From Chromera velia (Eukaryota; Sar; Chromeraceae), in contig JAHBMJ010002744.1 of the NCBI GenBank assembly GCA_018398765.1, positions 1-16,311 on the forward strand: a stretch of DNA of 16,311 nucleotides, written 5' to 3'. Below, piece by piece: positions 1 to 8,596 of this stretch (positions within the stretch are counted from its first letter, which is position 1; the number at the start of each line of letters is the position of its first letter). The translations under genes were made by a program, and so were the position numbers. Below the pieces are notes generated by a model. It saw only the letters and a program-made list of their open reading frames with translations, was not told where the DNA came from and did not search any database.

Positions 1-1
1 A

Positions 2-406
2 ACGGACCCTGAGATTGTCGAGCTTCGCCACAGTAATGTGGTTGCTTCTAGATTCGAGATGGTCAAAAACCGTGGAGCTCGTGGCTCCCGTCTTCCCTCT
101 AATTTGTGTGTTCGGCTGTCTGATGGTTCGCGTGGCTGTTTCTTCTCTCAATATCCTACGTCTGAGCCTACCGATCCTGCTGTGCATACTGCTGTCAACT
201 TTCTGAGTTCTTCCGACTGTTTGACTTCAGTTTTTGTTGCGACTAGACACAAGCCTGTCCGTCTCTCTTCTCTGAATTCTAGTGAGCGTGAAGGTGTTCG
301 TGAAGCAGACGTAAAGGAAGACAAGGGTTGGCAAGACAGACAGGTGTATGAGCATGTCCCTCTCACTGCTATACCTGTAGCCGGCACCACGATAAGTTTG
401 GGATGA
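2..406 (+). pseudogene. possible decayed copia-type Pol fragment (window-edge partial)
   Basis: An open frame runs from the window edge (position 2) to TGA at 404-406, about 134 residues, so its beginning lies outside the window. The C-terminal part (KGWQDRQVYEHVP, followed by an aliphatic stretch) resembles the segment just before and at the start of the reverse transcriptase domain in Ty1/copia polyproteins, where a Trp and a VYEEVP-like motif precede the first beta strand. No catalytic residues fall in this piece. After 406 the frame is lost and no RT continuation could be followed in any frame, so if this is a copia element it is truncated. The family call rests on a short motif only; an unrelated chance frame is possible. 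Confidence 0.25.
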
Positions 407-1837
407 TCTAGATGAAACAGCTAAACTTATTCGAAGAAGAAGGAGAGAAGTCAACTGATCATAGTTAGACTTGCAAACAGAAATGAAGAATGTCAATGCG
501 GGAGATGCCTATGTACAAGAACACGAAGATCTTCAAAGCATCCGAGAAATCGATTAATCAATCAAAATGAATTCTAGACGCAAAGACAAAGAGCAGACTT
601 TCTATCTATTTCAAACCACGCAACGGGATCTACTCGAATTCTTAGAATCGATAGTGTCCAAAGCAAACCACGCTTCAGTTGCTTGGACAGCGAAGAGATC
701 ATATCGAATGGACTGCGGTGATCAATCGACGGGCAGACTGATGGCCCCGGAAAATGACTCATTGCATACCTCATAAAGCGAAAATCCCGCACGCACAGGC
801 GGGGTACTGAAACAATGATGCACGCAGTTCTTTCACGCTGCACGCTTTACCTCTGAAGCGCTCTGAAGCTTTACGCATGCAGTACTAAACGTTTTCGAGG
901 CAGTAGACCTTAGAGGCACCCGGAACATAAATCTTATCCTATCCTAATCATAAATTGAATTAATATCAAAAGTTTGGTCGGAAATAATCGGAAATTCAAG
1001 TTATAATTAGAAACGCACATCTTTATCTAGATATATTTACGGTGCAAGCCGTCTCCCAGCAGTGGACCTCGGGCTACGGATAAAGCCGGAAGTTGAACAT
1101 AAAGCGTAATCCTATAATCCTAATCCTATATATATTGTTTGTTTTCAAGTTCAATAATCGATTGATAATCATATTATAATTATATCAATTTCTGGTAATA
1201 ATAGTTCTGCAGCCGCTCTCCAACGTAACCAACGTTCTCAACAAATGCACGAAAGTGACGAAACTGCTTAAGATTGAGAAGTCTAGTGATAAGTACGTCT
1301 CCCGCTAGCTCTCCCGGCTTCTGGGCGCACTGAACGCAGCAACTGCTCTGACCTCGACCACTCACCTCGCCACTCACCCATCACAGGACAAGGCTGCGTA
1401 CGCATGCAGTCTTGATTGAAGCCGATTCTTCAGCTTACTTTAGCTACTTGACTGAAAGTTGAATCAGCTGCAGCTTCTTTTTTCCTCGCTCATAATTCTG
1501 CACATTTTCACGTCCATCACTCCATCCATCCAGATTTAAGAAAAGAAGAAAAGAAAAAGCACCGAAAGACCTACGCTACAGGTCGCCTCTTCCCTACTTG
1601 ACTCTCCGCGACAGAGAAGCGAATGTACTCACTCGGCACACACTTGACTGCATGTTCTTTCAACTCTTTCTGTTCTTGCCCTCACTCTATCTAAGAGGAA
1701 TGTATCATCCAAGACGTACAGCACCAACTAACAGACCCCCCCCTGTCTGCAAGAGCAAAAACCCAGGCAGACAACAGAAGGACACCTGCATGACATGCGT
1801 GCAGTCAAATTGCCTGCGCGTTTTCTGTCTACTACGT
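407..1837. other. gene-free AT-leaning stretch
   Basis: No reading frame here has recognisable motifs; the ones present are short and start or stop arbitrarily. Two related AT-rich segments occur near 925-960 and 1095-1135. Both contain 'gaacataaa' followed closely by TAATCCTA-like wording, which suggests an old local duplication. The left two-thirds lacks the pyrimidine microsatellites that fill the gene-bearing section to the right. The part from about 1500 includes the likely 3' flank of the cysteine desulfurase gene; I could not identify a convincing polyadenylation signal. Confidence 0.4.
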
Positions 1838-1838
1838 C

Positions 1839-1870
1839 TGATCGAGCCAGCAGAGAGAGCAGCTCGATCA
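1839..1870 (-). repeat. perfect 9-bp inverted repeat including the NFS1 stop codon
   Basis: TGATCGAGC at 1839-1847 and GCTCGATCA at 1862-1870 are exact reverse complements separated by 14 bases. On the minus strand the first arm begins with the TGA stop codon of NFS1 (1870-1868), so in the mRNA the stop codon would lie in the base of a stem-loop. It may be a 3' UTR structure or a chance palindrome; no known family (SECIS, histone stem-loop) fits. Confidence 0.55.
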
Positions 1871-4800
1871 GGTCCAAACCATCTTGCCCCCCCCTCCTTC
1901 CTCCTTGGCCATCTCGTACAAGGGGGACATGTCTCGGAGTCTCTTCACCTCTGCCACCACCATCCGCACACAGGCATCCACCTCCTCTTCAGTGGTGAAC
2001 CGCCCGAGACCGAAGCGCAGAGAGGTGTGGGCTAGTTCCTCGTCCACCCCTGCATGATACAGCCAAGAAGAGCAGCGAACTTTCTTGACCATCCATTTAT
2101 TCTTTTGCACCAACCCCGGCGACCCCTCAGAGAGAGAAGACAGGACCGAGGACACAGGAAAAGATCCCACAAAGCAGGGCATTCCGGGGAAGGGGGGAGA
2201 GGGAATGGCGTCTCTGTGAAGGGATAGATAAGACAGACAAGAGAGAGGCAGAAGGAGGAGACACCAAAACGAAGAGAGAGAAATAATCGGAAAAGGGGGG
2301 AAGGGGGGGCAAAAAAAGATCAGTGGCCTTGTCATCCCCCACACGACACATTGAGGGAAGGTAAGCAGAGAGACGACAACTGACCAATGGCTCTCAGCAC
2401 GTAGGAAGGCTCGAGGGAAGCAGATGTACAGGCGCTGCCTGATGAAACCGCAACTCCCTTCAAACTCATCAGCAGCGACTCCCCCTCCACGTAGGCAAAG
2501 CTCAAATTCACATTCCCGGAGTACCTGCAGGTAGACAGGCAGGCAGGAGGAGGAGGGAGCAGGAGACTAGTTTCTCCATTTCGCTGCTGATCTTTTTCTT
2601 TCACTTGTCTCTCTCTCCTTTTCTCTAACTTGTTTGTTTTTGGCTTTCTCATATGTCAGACAGCACAGGGTGACACAGACAGTGGGACAACAGAAAGACA
2701 GTGCAGACAGATAGACGGACACACACAGAGCATAGAGTGTTTTTCTGTCTCTTTGTCGCTCTTTTTTTCGTCTGCCCCTATCGGTCATACACACTTTCTT
2801 GTCGTCCAAGGACGGACACGCTCGCGCGGACATGCATGCATGCTCGCGGATGCGTACGTGGCTCGACCAGAGACTGACACAAAAGACGGAGAACAACACG
2901 AACACACAAAAAGATGCAGAGTCAAACAAAATCGGTACTCGTATAAGTGAGTGAGTCAGTGTGGGGGGGTGGGGGTTAGGGGATGGATGGGTGCGTACGT
3001 GCGGGCGTGAGTGAGTGTCTACAGGGAGAACTCAAACGTCGAACAGAAAGAGGATTCCCCACACATACCTTTGAGTTGTGGTCTCAGGACCGTTCAAAAT
3101 CACCTCATCAAGTTCCGCTCGGATGCCTGCATTCATCCATCCCCTCCATCCACACATACATACATACATACATGCGTTCAAGTGTCCATACGAACGGACA
3201 AAAAAGGACACTTCAAAGAGGACTACACAGATCGAAGGACTTCACTCTTTCAACAAACCCTGAAACAGCTTCCCCCATTCACGAAACCACCAGTGCGTTG
3301 AGGACAAAAATGGCTTTATTCTTTGTGCACGAATGCCCCCCCCTTCGCTTGTCCAAAGAAAACAGTGCAGACCTTCACTCATTCTCGAACAAGCAAGAAA
3401 GCCACAAACCCACCCACCGCTCATGAGCCTCTGGGTGAGTCTCTCAATGTGCCGGGCGTCGTTCTCCATTTCCTTCCCTGCAATCTCACACGCGGCCCCG
3501 AACCCCACGCAGATAGCTGCAGGGAGGGTCCCTGATCGGAACCCCCTCTCCTGCCCCCCCCCGTCCATCTGGGGCACCAGCCTGACCTGCAAACAAAAGG
3601 AAAGAAGGAGAAAGGTGATCTTCACTCAAAAGGAACCATTCACAACTCAAGAACCTGAGAAGAGACCCCGAGGAAAGGAGAGGAAAGGAATGGAAAGGAA
3701 AAGACCCGACCGTCAGAACCCCGGAAGGGAGCAAAAAGACAGAAGAAAGGAAGTATCCCTCAGCAACAACGCCTTCATTCCAAGAGGATATGAATGAAAT
3801 GCGTCAACGGTTCCTTCCACCTCCAACATGCCTTCTTTCTTTCTTGGCTTCACGAAGCTCCCGGACAGCATTGCAGCCAGACCCACCGACCCTCTTGGGC
3901 TTCGATCTGATGTACAGCGCTCCCACCCCTTTGGGTCCATACAGCTTGTGGGAGGAGATGGAGACAAGATCAACGGGGAAGTCGTCGACCTTGAAGGGAA
4001 CTTTGCCTGCATGCATGAATGCGTGAATAATGAGGGGATGTGTCCATGAAGGAAGAAGGAAGGGGAGGAAGGGAAGGAAGGGAAGGAAGGGAAGGAAGGG
4101 AAGGAAGGGAAGGAAGGGAAGGAAGAAAGGAAGGAAGGAAGGAAGGGAGGAAGGAAGGGAAGGAAGGGAAGGAAGGGAAGGAAGGGAAGGAAGGGAAGGA
4201 AGGAAGGGAGGGAAGGAAGGAAGGAAGGAAGGAAGGAAGGAAAAACAGAAAGAAAGAAGGAAAGAAAGGAAGAAAGAAATCAAAACGTCGATGGGCAAGG
4301 CCTGGGCGCACAGAAGGGACGAGTAAGAGGGACTGCCAACAAAACAGAAACTAGAGAAGACTCGACCAATACGCAGACCGATTGACAGACCAGAGCAGAA
4401 GGACAGGAGGAGACAGAAGAGAAGAAGTACACAAAGGAGAGAGAGAGTGTCGATTGATTGATTGGCGGGCTGACTGACTAACTGACCGACTGCTTGGGCA
4501 GCGTCTGTGTGCAGGAGGACCTTCTTCTTTTTGCATATCGCGGCGATTTCCTTCAATGGCTGCATCGTTCCGATTTCGTTGTTCACGTGCATCACCGAAA
4601 CCAGCGCTGTGTCATCACGAATGGAAGCCTCGAGCTCCTCCAAGTTCAGGAGACCTGAAGGGAAGGGCAAAAGAGGGGGCGCGAGAGAGAAGTCAGGAAG
4701 GAAAACAGGGAGGCAAAACGGAATGATCGACCTTTGACGTTCAGGAGATCCGAACCCTGTCATCTCATCGCGTTTTGAAAAGAATCGCATGGGTGTTCAA

Positions 4801-5073
4801 CCTGTCGTTGGAAGGACAGGTCAAGACAGGCGAGCGGAAAACTATGACTTGACATCTTCCTTCAAGACTTTTCCGGAAAGTTTCGCCTCATCTGCCTCTC
4901 CCAGTCGCTCTCACTCCCACGATGCCACAGACACACCGAAACCCCTGTAGGTCAGAGTGCTTGACAGAACTATGTAGGCCCAACCAACCCTTAGTGTCCA
5001 CAGGGAGGTAAGTGACGTCCCATCCCTGATCTTGGAGGGATCGGCAGGAAGACAGAACGCACTTGTGCTCCTG

Positions 5074-5106
<33 letters not shown>

Positions 5107-5394
5107 AGAAGCAGAAGCAGAAACAGACGGAAAGAAAGGAGAAATTCCCTTCAGTCAAACAGTCAGTGACGAAGTGGCAGGTCAGACCAGAGGATTCACA
5201 AGAGTTTTGATACACGAAGATCAAACACACAAACAGAAGAGATGCGCAAGAGAATGCAGAACATGGGAAACGAAAGGGATGCAAATCACCCTGAGGGAGA
5301 AGCGAAGATAGCGAAGAATGCTCGAACCACCTGAAATAGCGTCACTCTTGCCTTCTCTGTTCCATGGTTGCTGATGCAGAAAATCTAGTGCAAG

Positions 5395-5430
<36 letters not shown>

Positions 5431-6174
5431 GGAAAGAACTGAGGGTCTGCAGAAAAGAGAGAAAGAAAGAGACACAGCGGCAAACTGACTGACCACCTGC
5501 GTTGTGATGATATGGTTCTTCTTTGCTCCCTGGTTTTTGAAGTACTGTGCCACACCCTTGATGGCGATGTTATTGGACTCTGTGGCCCCGCTTGTGAAGA
5601 TAATCTCCTTCGCCTGTGCCCCGATCAGATCCGCAACCTGCTTGCGTGCGTGCTCCACCATCTCCTCGGCCTCCCACCCAAACGCGTGGCTTCTTGAGTG
5701 GGGGTTCCCGTACAGGTCCACGTACATCGGCATCATGGCGTCCAGCACGCGGGGGTCCACAGGGGTGGTGGACTGGTAGTCAAAGAAGGCAGGGCGGTCT
5801 GAAGAGGCGGGCTGCTTGGCCTCGCCTTCTATCGGGATTCTGTATCGGGGAGGGAGCTCCGTCTGTGCCTCCAGCTTCTCTCGGACCGCGGGGTCAGACA
5901 CTGCAAGGAAGGAAGGGAAGGAGCGAAAGCCAGTGATCAACACATTCGTCTCTCTGCGTGTGCTGGAGAGAGAGTGGAAGAGAGGGGGGGGAAAGGGACT
6001 GTGGGGTTGGGTACCGCAAAGGGGCGACAGGGCAAATAGATCTGAAGTAAAAGAGGGATCGAATGACTGACTGAGCGTACGGGTGGCGTTAAAAAGCCCA
6101 CCACAGAAAGATGGCACGCGATTAAAGGCCCGCAGCCGCCTAGAGAGTTCAGGAAGCGCCCGTGCGCCAAGCAT
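1868..6174 (-). CDS. NFS1: mitochondrial cysteine desulfurase, nine exons
   Basis: PLP-dependent enzyme that removes sulfur from cysteine and hands it as a persulfide to the Fe-S scaffold (ISCU) in mitochondria, together with ISD11/ACP in other eukaryotes. Exons on the minus strand: 6174-6081, 5900-5494, 5070-4989, 4654-4487, 4006-3891, 3586-3418, 3126-3069, 2524-2385, 2049-1868. They total 1416 nt and encode 471 residues (human 457, yeast 497). All introns are GT-AG and phases match throughout. Residues 1-31 are Arg-rich without acidic clusters, as in a matrix presequence. Class V aminotransferase fold: [10 protein letters not shown] in exon 2, EHKC at 168-171, HTDAAQAVG at 243-251, PLP lysine K271 in SSHK, GGGQERG in exon 6, catalytic C397 in [17 protein letters not shown] (NFS/IscS-type loop), [12 protein letters not shown] in exon 9. 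Position 167 is Val where relatives have Thr (TEHK). The start is the first in-frame ATG; an upstream TTG-initiated extension is unsupported. Confidence 0.96.
2963..2991 (+). other. G-quadruplex-capable tract in NFS1 intron 7
   Basis: Runs of seven, five and four G separated by one to three bases, followed by GG and GGG within ATGG units, lie on the strand opposite the NFS1 transcript. A four-run quadruplex is possible on the non-transcript strand. This is a sequence-based prediction only. Confidence 0.45.
4049..4274 (+). repeat. homopurine tandem repeat in NFS1 intron 4, 9-bp unit
   Basis: About 225 bases of almost pure A and G, built largely from the 9-bp unit GGGAAGGAA, with GGAA tetranucleotide variants at the ends and centre. 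On the NFS1 sense strand it is a long pyrimidine tract ending about 45 bases upstream of the exon 5 acceptor (AG at 4008-4007). The unit is close to mirror-symmetric, which is the sequence requirement for intramolecular triplex (H-DNA). Because the unit is a multiple of three, every frame translates as a low-complexity Gly/Lys/Arg/Glu or Pro/Ser/Phe/Leu repeat. I do not regard these as genes. Confidence 0.9.
5073..5104 (+). repeat. (GCAG)8 tetranucleotide repeat abutting an acceptor site
   Basis: Eight perfect GCAG units. On the NFS1 sense strand this is (CTGC)8 running directly into the AG (5072-5071) that ends intron 2, so the repeat itself forms the pyrimidine-rich part of the 3' splice site of exon 3. 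Confidence 0.95.
5397..5428 (+). repeat. (TC)16 dinucleotide microsatellite in NFS1 intron 2
   Basis: Sixteen perfect TC units, reading (GA)16 on the NFS1 sense strand. It lies 66 bases inside intron 2 from the exon 2 donor. Confidence 0.95.
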
Positions 6175-6918
6175 CCTGCCTTCACTGTCTCTTACTCTCA
6201 ACGGCGAGACCAGACAGAGCTCTGATCAGCGAAACCTTCAGGGCGATGATCGGTTACCACGGTGACATCGGGGGCTGGGAGACTCAAGAACAAGAAGAGA
6301 ACAGAATCTTATAATGCAGCTCTGCCTTCCTGAGGTTTCTTTGCGATGCTTATATACAGGAAAACTCTGCAGTCTCCGTCAGTGTCAGCGCCAGAAAGGT
6401 CAGCCAGCCGCTTCGGCCCCGGAAAGTGCATCTTCTCCGTCCGTTTCGCTTTCCCGGGCCACGCGAAATCCGTCGGCGATTTTCTTCGCTGTCTCCGGTG
6501 GACAGATCTCTGACAATGACGACAGTCTCGTCAGAAGACCTCTTCTTTTCGAACACTTACTCTACATATACGCTGAGTCCTGGTACTGTGAGCCTAATTC
6601 TCCTTCGTTATCTCTGTGCGTCACAGCGAGCGAATTCAAACTTTCTTCTGGGAAACGAAACAAACGAACAAACGGGAAAACTTTTCGGTCCTCGAAGGGT
6701 TGTTCTGTTTGTGGTGCTCTGACCTCTCTCTCAACCGACTGTGTAGATTCCTTTTCCTCTTTCCGACGGTGGTCCCGTGAGAATAAGAAACCCGCATTAC
6801 TCCACTGCGCTTTTTATCTTTGTTTTCGTTTTTGGTGGACGTGACTGAGCGCAGTGAGGGACAGTCGAGGAACCGCCGGCCCAGAAAGGAGGAGAGGAAG
6901 GAGCGTGGTTGAAAGAAA
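6175..6918. promoter_or_regulatory. divergent intergenic region between NFS1 and UBC13
   Basis: The 744 bases between the two start codons must hold the 5' UTRs and promoters of both head-to-head genes. A 176-codon open frame at 6314-6844 shows no family motif or exon structure and is Ser/Arg-rich; I treat it as chance. A TATAAT-like string lies at 6309-6314, but no element can be tied to a start site. The UBC13 start is in the A-rich context gaaaATGa. Confidence 0.6.
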
Positions 6919-8596
6919 ATGATTTCCAAAAGAATCGAAAAAGAAACACAAAAAATCGCACAAGAGCCTCGTCAGTCGCTGTCCCCCCTTTTCTTCCATC
7001 ACCTTTCCTTGTGCGTCAACCGATTCTTGTCCTCTGTTTCTTCCCTGTCTTCTGTCTTTCCTTCCTGTTCTCGCAGCTCCGGGGTTGAGTGCACAGCCAG
7101 ACCCAGGGAACTATCGGTACTTCAAAGTTTTGCTGGAAGGGCCTGCAGGGACTCCCTATGAAGGTCTGTCTGTCTGTCAGTGTGTAGTGGCAATGATGAA
7201 AAGCCTGTTTTGCGTTGTGGGGTCCATCTGATTTTGTTGTCCTTCAAATCCTTTCCTTCCGGTCCGTCAGGCAAATTGGCTGACCAGGCGCTTCAGTTAT
7301 TGTTTGCGGATGTCCTGATTGTATTCTGATTTGATTGAATGGTATATCTCTCTGCAGGAGGTCTCTACAAGCTCGAACTCTTTCTCCCCGAAGGGTATCC
7401 AATGGAACCACCCAAAGTCCGATTTCTCACGAAAATATATCATCCTAATATTGTCAGTCTCGAAGTGGGAGACCACACACTCGGCGTGAGTGTCCTTGCT
7501 ACCCCCACTGCTTGCTCTTCTCATTCCTTCCTTGAATACTTCCTTCGCTGAGACAGAAGACATCTGTCTCCTGCGATGCAGTCCCTTTCGTTCCATCCAT
7601 CCATCCATCCATCCATCCATCTCGGATCGTCCGTCAAGATATGGCTCTTTCCCCCTCTCCCAGCTTTGTGCGTGTTTGCCTTCCTGCGTGTGTCTCAAAG
7701 AAGGGCTGACCGAGACTGCAGGCAACTCCTCCTCGCATCATTTTGCTTCTCTTCCCCTTTCTTCGCTGCCGGGCTCGTCGCGAATAACTTGCGTAGCCAG
7801 TGTCTTTCTCAAACCTCGCTTCCTTTTTTCGTCCTTCTGCTTCTTCTGCTTCTCCTTCTTCTTTTTTTTTTTCTTCATATTCTTAGTTGAATGGTACAAT
7901 CACACCTTCGTCTTCCTTCCTCTACTGACTGCAGGACAAACTTGGAAGGATCTGCTTGGATGTACTGAAAGACAAGTGGTCCCCTGCACTACAAATTCGG
8001 ACGGTCCTCCTTTCGATCCAGGCACTTCTAAGCTCACCCGAGCCCGACGACCCTCTAGACACTAACGTGGCCGACCATTTCAAAAACAACCGTAAAGCTG
8101 CAGAAGATATGGGTCAGTTAGCAAGAGAGAACGGGAAGAGGACTGGACTGACCAGCCAGCAAGCCTGGCGTGTTTCAAGACAGAAATTGCGAGGAAGGAT
8201 GATGCTGTCTGTTTTTCTTCTTCTTCTTCTTCTTCTTCTTTTTCTTCCTCTTTGAGCGTTTGCTTCTTTCTGACTGACTCCTTCCCGCCTCCCTCCCTCC
8301 CTCCGTTCCTTCCCCGGCTGCCCTCCTCCGCGTGTGCAAGCTGTGTGCATATGGTTGGTGTGTGTGTGTGTGTGGATGGATGGATGGGCTTGCAAGAGAG
8401 AGAAGAAAATGTGTGCGTGTGAATGAGTGACTGGGTGTGTGAGTGTTGACTTCGTCAGTCAACCTGTGAGGTGGAACACGCTGGGAAGGTGCGTTCGCAA
8501 ACTTGCTTGTCTGTCTGTCTGTCTTTCTGTTCACCTCTCCCTTCTCTCCTGTCTGCAGCGCGACAGTGGAATCGGCAATACGCCATGCAGCGGTGA
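6919..8596 (+). CDS. UBC13: ubiquitin-conjugating enzyme E2, UBC13/UBE2N type, five exons
   Basis: E2 enzyme that forms a thioester with ubiquitin and, paired with a UEV (Mms2/Uev1) in other eukaryotes, makes Lys63-linked chains used in DNA damage tolerance and signalling. Exons: 6919-6970, 7077-7163, 7358-7452, 7935-8112, 8559-8596. They total 450 nt and encode 149 residues (family about 150). All introns are GT-AG with matching phases (1, 1, 0, 1). Visible in order: N-terminal helix with [14 protein letters not shown] and [10 protein letters not shown] of the beta sheet; [13 protein letters not shown] at 75-77, whose Asn supports isopeptide formation; catalytic C85 in GRICLD; then [20 protein letters not shown], the UBC13 signature distinguishing it from other E2s; [12 protein letters not shown]; and a C-terminal helix with ARQWNRQYA. 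The last exon codes only 12 complete residues before TGA. The N-terminus is about two residues shorter than usual, otherwise complete. Intron 3 and intron 4 are microsatellite-rich. Confidence 0.96.
7593..7620 (+). repeat. (CCAT)7 tetranucleotide repeat in UBC13 intron 3
   Basis: Seven perfect CCAT units within the third intron of UBC13, with no effect on coding sequence. Confidence 0.95.
8215..8238 (+). repeat. (TTC)8 trinucleotide repeat in UBC13 intron 4
   Basis: Eight perfect TTC units, part of a wider pyrimidine-only stretch in intron 4. The same intron holds a short (GT)n run near 8359-8372 and a (CTGT)n run near 8509-8526, the latter about 30 bases before the last acceptor. Confidence 0.9.

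Noticed and set aside
1040-1105. tRNA-like or SINE-like segment
   Set aside because: A weak A-box resemblance (CAGCAGTGG) but no B box and no cloverleaf could be drawn.
1598-2035. 145-codon plus-strand frame
   Set aside because: Antisense to the last NFS1 exon and its 3' flank, with no motif.
4030-4354. Plus-strand frames with Lys-Gly-Arg-Lys and Glu-Gly-Arg repeats
   Set aside because: Translation of the 9-bp purine repeat inside NFS1 intron 4, antisense to the gene.
3804-4790. 328-codon minus-strand frame
   Set aside because: It is NFS1 exons 4 and 5 read through intron 4; the middle is translated microsatellite. Kept only as an intron-retention observation.
6175-6201. N-terminal extension of NFS1 from a TTG at 6201
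   Set aside because: Not an ATG; no in-frame ATG lies upstream before a stop, and ATG 6174 gives a proper Arg-rich presequence.
6314-6844. 176-codon open frame in the NFS1-UBC13 intergenic region
   Set aside because: No recognisable domain, Ser/Arg-rich and lying where both promoters must be; length is within chance for GC-balanced sequence.
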